The notes under the pieces: generated by a model | What the model saw: the letters and a program-made list of their open reading frames with translations, nothing else | Database searches by the model: none | What the model was told of the DNA's origin: nothing | Part shown: one piece after another, positions 6,262 to 13,250 of the stretch | How the letters are laid out: the number at the start of each line of letters is the position of its first letter | Numbering within the stretch: the first letter of the stretch is position 1 | NCBI GenBank assembly: GCA_046760785.1 | Contig: JBHIET010000061.1 | Location: 1 to 20,782 of the forward strand | DNA: 20,782 nucleotides | Source: JBHIET01 sp046760785 | GTDB lineage: Bacteria; Chloroflexota; Anaerolineae; B4-G1 | Direction of reading: 5' to 3' | Translations under genes and position numbers: made by a program

Positions 6262-7515
6262 CTACACAAACCGCGCAAACACCTGGTTTCCCAACAGCCG
6301 CCCCCGCGCCGTCAGGCGTGCCGCGCAATCGTCCCGCTCGAGCAGGCCAAGTTCCTGGAGTTCTCTCAGTTCCTCCCCAAACACATCCTCCATCGGTTCC
6401 CCGAACCGCGCCTCAAACATGCTGGCTTTAACCCCCTCCGCCAGGCGCAATCCCATCATCATCGTCTCTCCCATCTCCAGGCGCCGGTCAATCTCCTCCA
6501 CCTCCTGGCGTGGGACAAGCTGGCAACTTGTCCCACAGGCCGCGATATACTCCCGTGGATGGTTCACGTTAGCCCACCGGCATCCTCCCAGCCAGGAGTG
6601 CGCCCCCGCCCCCACCCCTAACCACGGCTCGTTGCGCCAGTAGGCCAGGTTGTGCCGACACACGTAGGGGCTGACGAGCTCACTCAGCGTTTCAGTTTCA
6701 GGCCACCACTTTTGGGATTTGGAGTTTGGGGTTTGGGCTTTCAAGTCTGCTCTTGCCCAATTGGAGATTTCGTAGTGAAAGAAGCCGGCCTCCGCCAGCA
6801 TCTCCTCCGCCAGTTCGTACATCTCCGCCGCCAGGTTCTCGTCTACAGGTGGCAACTCGCCGCTGGCGATGCGCTGCTCCAACACCGTCCCCTCCTCAAC
6901 GCTCAGAGCATATAGCGAGAGGTGCTCCGGCTCAAGCGCCAACGCTGCCTCTAATGTCTCCCGCCAGCGGGACAGCGTCTGGGCCGGCAGGCCGAAGATA
7001 AAGTCCAGGTTTAGGTTGTCAAAGCCTGCGGCCCGCGCCGCCTCAATGGTCTCCACCGCCTGTGCTCGTGTGTGGATGCGGCCCAGGAGGCGGAGCTCCT
7101 CGTCGTGGGCTGATTGCACCCCCAGGCTGAGCCGGTTGACGCCCAGTTCCCGCAGGCCATGCAGATACGGTGGCGTCACCGTGCCCGGGTTCGCCTCCAG
7201 GGTGATTTCGGGGTCCGGTGAGACGTGAAACGTGAGACGTGAGACGCGAAGCAGTTGCGAAAGCAGGTCAAGGGGCAAGATCGAGGGGGTGCCGCCGCCG
7301 AAGTAGACCGTCGGCACAGTCAGACGTCCCCACCGTTCGCCGGCGGCCTCGATCTCCCGGCACACCGCCGCCACATAGTCCAGCACCAGGGATTCCAGCC
7401 CGGCGTAGGTGTTGAAGTCGCAGTAGGCGCACCGTGCCCGGCAGAAGGGCACGTGCACGTACAGCGCCACTGGATTTCGGATTTCGGATTGTGGATCGTC
7501 ACCGCTTGCGCCCAT
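6262..7515 (-). CDS. hemW: HemW-like radical SAM heme chaperone
   Basis: The product aligns along its length with HemW, formerly called oxygen-independent coproporphyrinogen oxidase-like. The radical-SAM cluster motif is CRARCAYCDFNTY (CX3CX2C followed by DF), the HemW form rather than HemN. Further landmarks are YFGGGTPS, ITLEANPGTV, RLSLGVQS, LGRIH, NLDFIFGLP, HLSLYALSVE and the HNLAYWR block. HemW inserts heme into target proteins rather than oxidising coproporphyrinogen. The gene contains three period-7 arrays: one at its N-terminus, one in the loop before the EANPG motif, and one in a roughly 25-residue insertion before YVCRHNLAYWR that E. coli HemW lacks. No good ribosome binding site precedes the ATG at 7515; GTG at 7467, next to the conserved ALYVHVPFC, is an alternative start. 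Confidence 0.9.
   Translation of the reverse strand: MGASGDDPQSEIRNPVALYVHVPFCRARCAYCDFNTYAGLESLVLDYVAAVCREIEAAGERWGRLTVPTVYFGGGTPSILPLDLLSQLLRVSRLTFHVSPDPEITLEANPGTVTPPYLHGLRELGVNRLSLGVQSAHDEELRLLGRIHTRAQAVETIEAARAAGFDNLNLDFIFGLPAQTLSRWRETLEAALALEPEHLSLYALSVEEGTVLEQRIASGELPPVDENLAAEMYELAEEMLAEAGFFHYEISNWARADLKAQTPNSKSQKWWPETETLSELVSPYVCRHNLAYWRNEPWLGVGAGAHSWLGGCRWANVNHPREYIAACGTSCQLVPRQEVEEIDRRLEMGETMMMGLRLAEGVKASMFEARFGEPMEDVFGEELRELQELGLLERDDCAARLTARGRLLGNQVFARFV
6711..6745. repeat. Heptanucleotide array inside hemW (TTTGGGN, five units)
   Basis: Consecutive 7-mers read TTTGGGA, TTTGGAG, TTTGGGG, TTTGGGC, TTTCAAG. They encode the KAQTPNSKSQK part of a non-conserved insertion in HemW between YEISNWA and YVCRHNLAYWR. 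Confidence 0.85.
7218..7252. repeat. Heptanucleotide array inside hemW (GTGAGAC, four to five units)
   Basis: Consecutive 7-mers read GTGAGAC, GTGAAAC, GTGAGAC, GTGAGAC, GCGAAGC. They encode RVSRLTFHVS in the variable loop before DPEITLEANPG. Total length matches E. coli HemW there, so the repeat has replaced loop sequence rather than lengthened it. Confidence 0.85.
7472..7499. repeat. Heptanucleotide array at the hemW N-terminus (GGATTTC, four units)
   Basis: Consecutive 7-mers read GGATTTC, GGATTTC, GGATTGT, GGATCGT. They encode DDPQSEIRNP immediately before the conserved ALYVHVPFC. The reverse complement family (CAATCCG) recurs at the MiaA N-terminus (15946-15980). Confidence 0.85.
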
Positions 7516-7908
7516 GGCGTTGCTTGGCAGTGCGGCCCCGAAGCGACAAGGGTGGCGACGAGGTTACTACTCAGGCTACGCCGGTCGAGTAGGCGCGACT
7601 TGTGTTGAGCTTGTCGAGACAAGCGCCATATCGAGACCAAGCAGGTTATGCCAAGCCGCTCGCTTGGTTTCGATATGCTGTTCCCTTCGGTCACAGCTAC
7701 TCAACCAGCGCTCGCTCAACACTGCATCCGGCCTGAGTAGTAACGTGACGAGTTCATCGGCTCCGCAGAGTGAGCCTTGCACTTGGGCGGCTGGTAACAA
7801 ACCAATTTCTACAACCAACTCCAGCCAGTATGCAGCCTCGTCAGCTTCCTCCTCGACTTCGAGGAGAGCCCGCTCAATTTACCACATTCCGACCCGCCCG
7901 CACGGAAG
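7516..7908 (-). pseudogene. Four-helix-bundle (23S rRNA-IVP / S23 family) gene, frameshifted and split by a MITE
   Basis: On the minus strand 7880-7745 reads ERALLEVEEEADEAAYWLEL, then VVEIGLL, then CGADELV, the last two helices of the S23-type four-helix-bundle family. Upstream, SECGKLS (around 7888-7878) fits the family's third-helix start but in another frame, and the in-frame codon before IERALL is a stop, so a frameshift lies near 7880. ADELV is interrupted at 7745 by the MITE. On its far side (7562 downward) the frame resumes LVATLVASGP, so removing the insert and one duplicated octamer restores ADELVATLVAS, as expected for the family. The 3' end is lost in the region before hemW. It lies between trxA and hemW, same strand, directly after the trxA stop. 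Confidence 0.68.
7563..7744. mobile_element. MITE, 182 bp, with 14-bp perfect inverted ends and 8-bp target duplication
   Basis: The ends GTTACTACTCAGGC (7563-7576) and GCCTGAGTAGTAAC (7731-7744) are perfect inverted repeats. They are flanked by GCGACGAG (7555-7562) and GTGACGAG (7745-7752), an 8-bp direct repeat with one mismatch, as expected for a target-site duplication. Inside are two further nested inverted pairs: GTGTTGAGC/GCTCAACAC (7602-7610, 7714-7722), and the 16-mers CATATCGAGACCAAGC and GCTTGGTTTCGATATG (7627-7642, 7662-7677; 15 of 16). There is no transposase, so it is non-autonomous. It interrupts a four-helix-bundle gene. Confidence 0.8.
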
Positions 7909-8232
7909 CTACATATAGGGCAGCAATGCCTCCACCAGTGCCTCTTTGGGACGGTAACCCACAATGCGTGTCACCTCCGCCCCGTCCTTAAACAGGATCA
8001 GCGTGGGGATGCCGTAGATACCGTAACGGCTTGGCGTCTGCCGGTTGCTATCCACGTCCATCCTGGCCACGCAGAGCATCCCCTCATACTCCTCGGCGAT
8101 GGCCTCGACGACTGGCGCGACCATCGTGCACGGCCCACACCACGCAGCCCAGAAATCCACCAGGATTGGCTGGTCGGCTTGGAGCACCTCATTTTCAAAC
8201 GTATCGTCGGTCACTACGAGCGGTTCTGCCAT
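7909..8232 (-). CDS. trxA: Thioredoxin
   Basis: A 107-residue cytosolic thioredoxin that reduces protein disulfides with electrons from thioredoxin reductase. The active site WCGPC is at residues 31-35, the buried Asp at 26 (LVDFWA) and the cis-proline at Pro76 (GIPT). The length is normal for the family. The ATG at 8232 is preceded by AGGAGGAAAG; an earlier in-frame ATG and a longer frame starting at 8286 place that ribosome binding site inside the gene and are rejected. A strong promoter lies immediately upstream. The stretch RMDVDSNRQTPSRYGIYG diverges slightly from the usual VDxNPxxAxxYG, but nothing catalytic is missing. Downstream on the same strand are a broken four-helix gene and hemW. 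Confidence 0.95.
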   Translation of the reverse strand: MAEPLVVTDDTFENEVLQADQPILVDFWAAWCGPCTMVAPVVEAIAEEYEGMLCVARMDVDSNRQTPSRYGIYGIPTLILFKDGAEVTRIVGYRPKEALVEALLPYM

Positions 8233-8257
8233 TCTTTCCTCCTCAAATATGGCGTAC

Positions 8258-8286
8258 ATTATCCTACGGGAAGCTGCCTTTGTCAA
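8258..8286 (-). promoter_or_regulatory. Sigma70-type promoter of trxA
   Basis: On the minus strand a perfect TTGACA (8286-8281), exactly 17 bases, then GATAAT (8263-8258; five of six). The predicted transcript starts about 20 bases before the AGGAGG of trxA. Confidence 0.8.
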
Positions 8287-8291
8287 GTGGC

Positions 8292-8552
8292 TTACCCAAA
8301 TTGAACCGGGTTCGAGTGTGTCGCGTTGTCTACTTTCAGTTGCGCCAGCCAGCTCAAGAGGGTGTCCCGCTCTGCCAGTAGCCTCTCCAGATGGTGCTGA
8401 TGTTGGCGCAGAGCCCGACGCGCCTGCTCTTCCTGTTCCAGCACAGACCGCAGTTGGCGCTCCCAGGTCGCCTTCTGTTTGCGCGCCTGGGCCAGCTTGG
8501 AGTGAGGGCAGGCAGGTTTGCTTTCACAAACGGGGCTCCAAGATTCCTGAAA
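8292..8552 (-). pseudogene. C-terminal fragment of an unrecognised coiled-coil protein
   Basis: A minus-strand frame without a start codon is open from 8552 (after a TGA at 8555-8553) to the TAA at 8294-8292. It includes CPHSKLAQARKQKATWERQL, then EQEEQARRALRQHQHHLERL and SWLAQL, and ends NPVQFG. The Leu spacing and the Glu/Gln/Arg content indicate a real alpha-helical coiled coil rather than chance. The family is not recognised; C-terminal regions of transposase-like proteins are one possibility. It abuts the oppositely oriented serine recombinase remnant, overlapping its first bases. Confidence 0.5.
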
Positions 8553-9067
8553 TCACGGTCGCCATCCCCTCCATCGTGGATAGGCCGACTTGGGAGCGGG
8601 CACAGATAGCGTTTGAGAAGAACCGCACCAACACCGGGAGTCCGAAACACCGCTACTTATTACGCGGGCTGATCCGCTGTGAATGCGGGGCCACCTATTG
8701 TGGTGTCACTCCCAGTATACCGCTTGAACCTGATCGAGGAGCAACGCCGGGCGGATTTGTGGAAGCGGGAAATGATCGGCGTGGTCGAGGTTCCGATTGC
8801 CCTTCAGGAACGGCTTGACGCCGGTGTGACTGGGAGGATAAACGTGCTGTGGTCGAGATGCTGGTCAAAGGCATCCAGATTGAGACGCAGGTCGACGGGA
8901 CTGGAAAGCCCTACGCTGTGGCGCACGTCACCTATCGCTTTGAACGGCCCGACATATCAGAGACCCCTATACCTATCGAGTTGGAATCCCTATTTACTGG
9001 CGTTGAAATGGCGGTGAATTGGCAAGCACACTCGTACCCTTTTTTCAATCGCACCGCTGTGTTATAA
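8528..9067 (+). pseudogene. Remnant of a large serine recombinase (C-terminal part), frameshifted and internally deleted
   Basis: From about 8528 frame 2 reads KIPEITVAIPSIVDRPTWER, then RYLLRGLIRCECGATYCGV, which is the recombinase domain end (the usual VPAIVDxExWExAQ) plus the first half of the zinc beta-ribbon. The second cysteine pair is missing. Coding then moves to frame 3 (LIEEQRRADLWKREMIGVV, then ALQERLDAG), resembling the coiled coil after the ribbon. It returns to frame 2 at about 8825 (DKRAVVEMLVKGIQIETQVD, then AHVTYRFERP), matching the last helix and beta-hairpin of this family. The N-terminal catalytic domain with the active serine is absent. This is a dead phage or ICE-type integrase. 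Confidence 0.75.
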
Positions 9068-9068
9068 T
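9063..9068 (+). promoter_or_regulatory. -10 element (TATAAT) of the alpha-galactosidase-cysS operon
   Basis: A consensus TATAAT lies 21 bases before the ATG at 9090. No good -35 is seen at 16-18 bases, only a T-run at 9040-9045. Confidence 0.5.
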
Positions 9069-9089
9069 GGGCCGCAAGGGGGAGTAATA

Positions 9090-11324
9090 ATGAGCAATGC
9101 TCTTTCGCTGCGCCTTAATGTGAGGGGTGTGACGCTTTCGTGGGCAAAAGGCCCCTCGCTCCACGACGTCGGCGCCGTGGCACACTACCGCGTAGAGGGA
9201 GAGGCCCACACCCTGCGCCTGGCCCATCCCGATCACGCCGCCACTGCCGACGGCCTGCGGGCCCTCTGGTGTTGGGAGGTGGCCGAGGATGGCGGTGACG
9301 TCTGGCTTGAGGTAACCAACGTTGGGCCTGCCGCTCTCCTGCTCGACGCGCTCGACGTCATTTCCACCGAGGGGCAGGCCCTCGATCTAGGCCATCCCCC
9401 TCACCGGTGGGTCTTTTACCAGAACGGCTGGGGGTCCTGGTCTCCCGCCTTTGCCCGTCGCCTCGGCGACAGCCTCTACACCGACCCCGGCACTCCCGAC
9501 TATCGCCGGACGCACCAGCCTCATTGGGACCCCGCTCGCGCCAACGACCTGAGCAGCGAGTGGGTCACCGTCCTTCATTGTTCATCGTCCAATTGCTCAC
9601 TGCTTGTGGGATTTGTGACGATGGCAGACCAGTTGGGCGAAATTCGGCTGGCTTCCGACGGAGTCGGCCTGGTTGCCCGCTGTCACCTGGACGGTGTGAC
9701 CTTGCATCCCGGCGAGACATTGCACTCCGAGCGGCTGTGGGTGCGCGCTGGCCCTGATCCGGTCATGCTGCTGGAGGAATGGGCCGAGCGCGCCGGGCGT
9801 GAGATGCAGGCACGAGTTCCGCCCACCCCGCCGACCGGCTGGTGCACCTGGTACTACTTCTACGGCGAGAACACCGGCGACGACGTGTTGGAGAACGTGG
9901 AGGCCATCACCCGCCACGACCTGCCTCTGGACGTGATTCTGCTCGACGACGGCTACCAGACCGCCGTTGGCGACTGGCTCTCGCTGGATGCGGAGAAGTT
10001 TCCCCAGGGCATGGAGCCGGTGACGGCGGCCATCCGCGCCGCTGGTCGCACCCCCGGCATCTGGACCGCGCCCTTCGGCGCGGCGGCTGGCTCCCGTCTC
10101 TTCGCCGAGCACCCCCACTGGGTGCTGCGGGACGAGGCGGGGGAGCCGCTGGTGGGCTGGACTCATTGGGGGGTGGATTGCTACGCGCTGGATTGCACCC
10201 ACCCGGAGGTGCTGGGCTGGCTGCGGGAGACCTTTGGACGGATGCGGGCCGAGTGGGGGATGGAGCTCTTCAAGATTGACTTCATCTTCGCCGCCGCGCG
10301 TCCAGGCCGGAGGCACGATCCCACCGCGACGCGCGCGCAGGCGTTGCGCCGTGGGGTGGAGGCGATACGGGAAGCCATTGGAGACGACGCCTTTCTGCTG
10401 GGCTGCGGCGCGCCGCTGGGGCCATGCGTGGGTCTGGTGGACGGGATGCGAGTGGGACCGGACGTGGACCCCAACTGGCATCCAATCTGGAGCCACGACC
10501 TCTCGATGCCCTCGACGGAGAATGCGCTGCGCAACAGCCTGGCCCGCGCTCCCCTCCACGGACGGTTGTGGGCCAATGACCCCGACTGCCTGCTGGTGCG
10601 CCAGCGAGGTGGGGATATGGACCTGGTACTGAACGAACTGCGCACGCTCACGGCGCTCGTGGCGCTGCTGGGTGGGCTGACGCTCGATTCCGACCACCTG
10701 CCAGCGATCCGCCCGGGGCGGCTCAAGTACCTGCGCCAGGCACTGCCGCCCACGGGAATCTCGGCCCGGCCGGTGGATCTCTTCGAGAACGAGATGCCGC
10801 GCCTGCTCCTGCTACCCATCGTCCGCGACTGGGGGTGCTGGTGGATCGCCGGTGTGGTCAACTGGAGCGACCGCACGACCGAGACCACCGTCCATCTGAG
10901 CAGCCTGGGCCTGCCGCCGGGCCGCTACCACGTCTACCACTACTGGCGGCGCCGCTACCTGGGCGTGACCGATGATCAAGTCACCATCCACCGCCACCAG
11001 CCGCACGAGACGGCGGTGCTGTTGTTCAAGCCCGTCTCCGAACACCCCGATCTGTTGACCACTACGTTTCACGTCTGTCAGGGAGCCGTAGAGGTGGCAA
11101 GCGTCAAACGTCAAGCGTCAAGTGTGGAAGTGGTGCTGGAGAAGGCAGGACGCCAATTTGGAGAGGTGCTGTTTACGGTGCCGGAGAGATGGCGGGCAGT
11201 GGAGGTACGGGTGGATGGCGTCCGGCGTTCCCTGGTGTCGGTTGCTCCAGGCGTGGTGAGCCTGGGATTAACGCTGAGGGGACAGGCAGAGGTGGGAATA
11301 CATTTTGAGGAGGAGAACGCATGA
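9090..11324 (+). CDS. GH36-family alpha-galactosidase
   Basis: A 744-residue cytoplasmic glycoside hydrolase (no signal peptide). It has an N-terminal beta-sandwich (residues 1-245), a TIM barrel (about 245-580) starting GWCTWYYFYGENT, and a C-terminal beta domain. Clan GH-D landmarks are LLDDGYQ, GIWTAPF, the nucleophile Asp397 in LFKIDFI and the acid/base Asp458 in RVGPDVDPNW. It should release terminal alpha-galactose from oligosaccharides such as raffinose or melibiose; alpha-N-acetylgalactosamine cannot be excluded. The ATG follows AAGGGGGAG. Two simple-repeat patches lie in the coding region (9574-9594, weak; 11098-11125, clear), both in poorly conserved segments. The last four bases overlap the cysS start (ATGA), so translation is coupled. 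Confidence 0.9.
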   Translation: MSNALSLRLNVRGVTLSWAKGPSLHDVGAVAHYRVEGEAHTLRLAHPDHAATADGLRALWCWEVAEDGGDVWLEVTNVGPAALLLDALDVISTEGQALDLGHPPHRWVFYQNGWGSWSPAFARRLGDSLYTDPGTPDYRRTHQPHWDPARANDLSSEWVTVLHCSSSNCSLLVGFVTMADQLGEIRLASDGVGLVARCHLDGVTLHPGETLHSERLWVRAGPDPVMLLEEWAERAGREMQARVPPTPPTGWCTWYYFYGENTGDDVLENVEAITRHDLPLDVILLDDGYQTAVGDWLSLDAEKFPQGMEPVTAAIRAAGRTPGIWTAPFGAAAGSRLFAEHPHWVLRDEAGEPLVGWTHWGVDCYALDCTHPEVLGWLRETFGRMRAEWGMELFKIDFIFAAARPGRRHDPTATRAQALRRGVEAIREAIGDDAFLLGCGAPLGPCVGLVDGMRVGPDVDPNWHPIWSHDLSMPSTENALRNSLARAPLHGRLWANDPDCLLVRQRGGDMDLVLNELRTLTALVALLGGLTLDSDHLPAIRPGRLKYLRQALPPTGISARPVDLFENEMPRLLLLPIVRDWGCWWIAGVVNWSDRTTETTVHLSSLGLPPGRYHVYHYWRRRYLGVTDDQVTIHRHQPHETAVLLFKPVSEHPDLLTTTFHVCQGAVEVASVKRQASSVEVVLEKAGRQFGEVLFTVPERWRAVEVRVDGVRRSLVSVAPGVVSLGLTLRGQAEVGIHFEEENA
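9574..9594. repeat. Weak heptanucleotide run inside the GH36 gene
   Basis: TTCATTG, TTCATCG, TCCAATT encode HCSSSN in a surface-loop position of the N-terminal sandwich. There are only two good units, so this is a weaker example than the other arrays. Confidence 0.45.
11098..11125. repeat. Heptanucleotide array inside the GH36 gene (CAAGCGT, four units)
   Basis: Consecutive 7-mers read CAAGCGT, CAAACGT, CAAGCGT, CAAGTGT. They encode ASVKRQASSV in the C-terminal beta domain, a segment with no conserved family residue. Confidence 0.85.
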
Positions 11325-12718
11325 CGTTGCAGGTAAAGAACACGCTGACTCGGCGTCTGGAGCCTTTTGAGACTATCGAGGACAAAGTGGTCAAAATGTA
11401 CGTCTGTGGCCCGACCGTCTACGACCGGGCTCACATCGGTCACGCGATGTCCGCGATTGTTTTCGACGTCATCCGGCGCTACTTGGAGTACCTGGGCTAC
11501 CGGGTGATCCACGTGATGAATTTCACTGATGTGGACGATAAGATTATCAACCGGGCTAATGAGTTGGGTCTGCCATCCCTTGACCTGGCACAGCGGTACA
11601 TTGACGAATGGTTCGAGCACGTGCGGGCGCTGAATCTTCTGCCCGTTCACCACGCTCCACGAGTCAGCCAGATTATGCCGCAGATCATCGAAATTGTTCG
11701 GACACTCATCAAGAAAGATTATGCCTACGTGATGGATGGCGACGTGTACTACCGGGTGCGCAAGTTCGCCGACTACGGTAAGCTGTCCGGTCGCAATTTG
11801 GAGGAAGCGTTGGCAGGTACCCGCGTGGCCGTGGACGAGCGTAAGGAAGACCCCCTGGATTTCGCCCTTTGGAAGGCGGCGAAGCCAGGTGAGCCTTACT
11901 GGAAAGCTCCCTGGGGGCGGGGACGGCCCGGCTGGCACATCGAGTGCACGGCGATGGCTGTCTACTACCTGGGAGAGCAGATTGACATTCACGGCGGAGG
12001 CACCGACCTCATCTTCCCCCACCACGAGAACGAAATCGCCCAGTCGGAGGCGTATACGGACAAGAAGCCCTTTGCGCGCTACTGGCTGCACAACGGGATG
12101 CTGCAATTACGTGGTGAAAAGATGTCCAAGTCCCTGGGTAACCTGGTGACGATTGAGGAGTTCCTGGACGAGCACGAGGCCGATGTACTGCGGTTGGTAG
12201 TCCTCTCTTCCCACTACGGTAAGCCGCTGGGGTACGATGATGAGGTGGTGGCGGAAGCGGAGCAGGCGTTGCGCCGTTTGCGGGGAGCACTGCGGCCTCC
12301 TGTGGGCGCTCTCACTGAAGGCGGTGCGGTGAAGAGCCTGAAGGCGCAGGTGGCCGCCGTTGCGGAGGGTTTCCGTGCGGCGATGGACGACGATTTCAAC
12401 GCGGCCGGAGCGCTGGGGCACGTTTTCACTCTGGTGCGGGCGATCAACGCGGCGCGTGATGCTGGCGTCGGTGGGGAGCCTTTTGCAGAGGCTCAGGCCG
12501 CCTTCCGTGAGTTGACGCGGGTGCTGGGGCTGGAGCTGCGGGAGGAGGGAGGGAAGGGGGCGGACGTGGCTCCCTTCATCGAGGCGCTCGTCGAGGTGCG
12601 CGCGGCGCTGCGCCGGGAGAAGCAGTGGGCACCGGCCGACGATATCCGCGACCGGTTGGCCGGGCTAGGCGTGGCGCTGGAGGATGGGCCGCAGGGGACG
12701 GAGTGGCGGTGGGGATGA
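11321..12718 (+). CDS. cysS: Cysteinyl-tRNA synthetase
   Basis: A 465-residue class I aminoacyl-tRNA synthetase that charges tRNA-Cys in the cytosol; full length. It shows YVCGPTVYD with zinc ligand Cys29, the HIGH motif at 38-41, NFTDVDDKI, then Cys209 (HIECTAM), His234 and Glu238 (FPHHENE) completing the zinc site at the same numbering as the E. coli enzyme. The KMSKS loop is at 267-271. A DALR-type helical domain and a C-terminal anticodon-binding region follow. The ATG overlaps the GH36 stop by four bases, and AGGAGG lies upstream inside the GH36 gene. No terminator follows; a new promoter begins about 35 bases later. Confidence 0.97.
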   Translation: MTLQVKNTLTRRLEPFETIEDKVVKMYVCGPTVYDRAHIGHAMSAIVFDVIRRYLEYLGYRVIHVMNFTDVDDKIINRANELGLPSLDLAQRYIDEWFEHVRALNLLPVHHAPRVSQIMPQIIEIVRTLIKKDYAYVMDGDVYYRVRKFADYGKLSGRNLEEALAGTRVAVDERKEDPLDFALWKAAKPGEPYWKAPWGRGRPGWHIECTAMAVYYLGEQIDIHGGGTDLIFPHHENEIAQSEAYTDKKPFARYWLHNGMLQLRGEKMSKSLGNLVTIEEFLDEHEADVLRLVVLSSHYGKPLGYDDEVVAEAEQALRRLRGALRPPVGALTEGGAVKSLKAQVAAVAEGFRAAMDDDFNAAGALGHVFTLVRAINAARDAGVGGEPFAEAQAAFRELTRVLGLELREEGGKGADVAPFIEALVEVRAALRREKQWAPADDIRDRLAGLGVALEDGPQGTEWRWG

Positions 12719-12751
12719 CGGAGATTCGAGAACCGAACAAGCTCCCGCCGG

Positions 12752-12780
12752 TTGACACTTTTGTATCCCACCTGTATAAT
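12752..12780 (+). promoter_or_regulatory. Perfect consensus sigma70 promoter (TTGACA-N17-TATAAT)
   Basis: TTGACA at 12752-12757, a 17-base spacer and TATAAT at 12775-12780 match the consensus at all twelve positions. The transcript would start near 12787 and run through the collapsed DUF4160 gene, DUF2442 and possibly nth. Confidence 0.88.
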
Positions 12781-12853
12781 CGCAACTGCGGTTCGATTCG
12801 GAGTTACGAGGCTGCCCCAGACGCAGTCGAGCACTGAGGAGAGGCTCTGGAGT

Positions 12854-12927
12854 ATGCCGACAGTTCTGAGAGTGGGGCCATAGAGGAGGATCTCCTGGAG
12901 GCGTGGTATGAGTACTTTGGATATTAA
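12854..12927 (+). pseudogene. Collapsed DUF4160 gene (first 9 and last 15 codons remain)
   Basis: ATG at 12854 encodes MPTVLRVGP and then a stop (12881-12883); this is the usual N-terminus of DUF4160 proteins. In frame 1 directly after it, 12880-12927 encodes IEEDLLEAWYEYFGY and a stop, the usual C-terminus of the same family (LLEAWxEYF). Intact members have roughly 80-90 residues, so about 180-200 bases have been deleted and the frame changed. DUF4160 genes commonly sit immediately 5' of DUF2442, and the DUF4160 tail overlaps the DUF2442 ATG here. Family assignment rests on recall of these terminal motifs. Confidence 0.7.
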
Positions 12928-13222
12928 ACCTGGTGAACGTGTGAAGGATGTGCGTTTCAGGGAGGATTCTCTGATCGTAGACCTCATTGACGGGCGTACG
13001 ATTATAGTCCCGTTGGCATGGTATCCTCGGTTGCTACATGCCACGCCGGAACAGCGAGCCCATTGGGAGATATGCGGTGGTGGCTATGGTATTCACTGGT
13101 CGGACATAGATGAAGACTTAAGTACGGAAGGTTTGTTACGAGGTGCGCCTGCTCCTCGAAGCCTGCCACGCCGTGCCCCTGCTCCACGCAAGGGTGTGCC
13201 GGTCTATACGGGAGCCACGTAG
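12908..13222 (+). CDS. DUF2442 domain protein
   Basis: A 104-residue protein. Residues 10-75 carry the DUF2442 pattern: DVRFREDSLIVDLIDGRTI, the segment IVPLAWYPRLLHATPEQR, and GIHWSDIDEDLSTEGLLRG. The function is unknown. DUF2442 genes are often paired with DUF4160 and the pair has the look of a small accessory (toxin-antitoxin-like) module, but that role is inference. The tail after LLRG is an unusual Pro/Arg/Ala-rich extension (APAPRSLPRRAPAPRKG), encoded by two near-copies of GTGCGCCTGCTCC, and may be a late addition. The ATG is preceded by GGAGG and overlaps the end of the DUF4160 relic. Confidence 0.82.
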   Translation: MSTLDIKPGERVKDVRFREDSLIVDLIDGRTIIVPLAWYPRLLHATPEQRAHWEICGGGYGIHWSDIDEDLSTEGLLRGAPAPRSLPRRAPAPRKGVPVYTGAT

Positions 13223-13250
13223 CATCTCACCTCAGCCGCACCGGAAAGCG

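Noticed and set aside
8045..8818. Plus-strand open frame opposite trxA running into the recombinase remnant
   Set aside because: Only its segment after about 8528 (KIPEITVAIPSIVD and onward) is real sequence; the part opposite trxA is antisense.
9597..10697. Minus-strand open frame of 366 codons inside the GH36 gene
   Set aside because: Antisense of conserved catalytic barrel codons in high-GC DNA; no start signal or domain.
11111..12106. Minus-strand open frame of 331 codons opposite cysS and the GH36 end
   Set aside because: Antisense shadow of a full-length cysS; composition His/Val rich, no recognisable motif.
12786..12812. GGTTCGATTC near 12789 resembling a tRNA T-arm
   Set aside because: No acceptor, D-arm or anticodon stem can be built around it and no CCA end follows.
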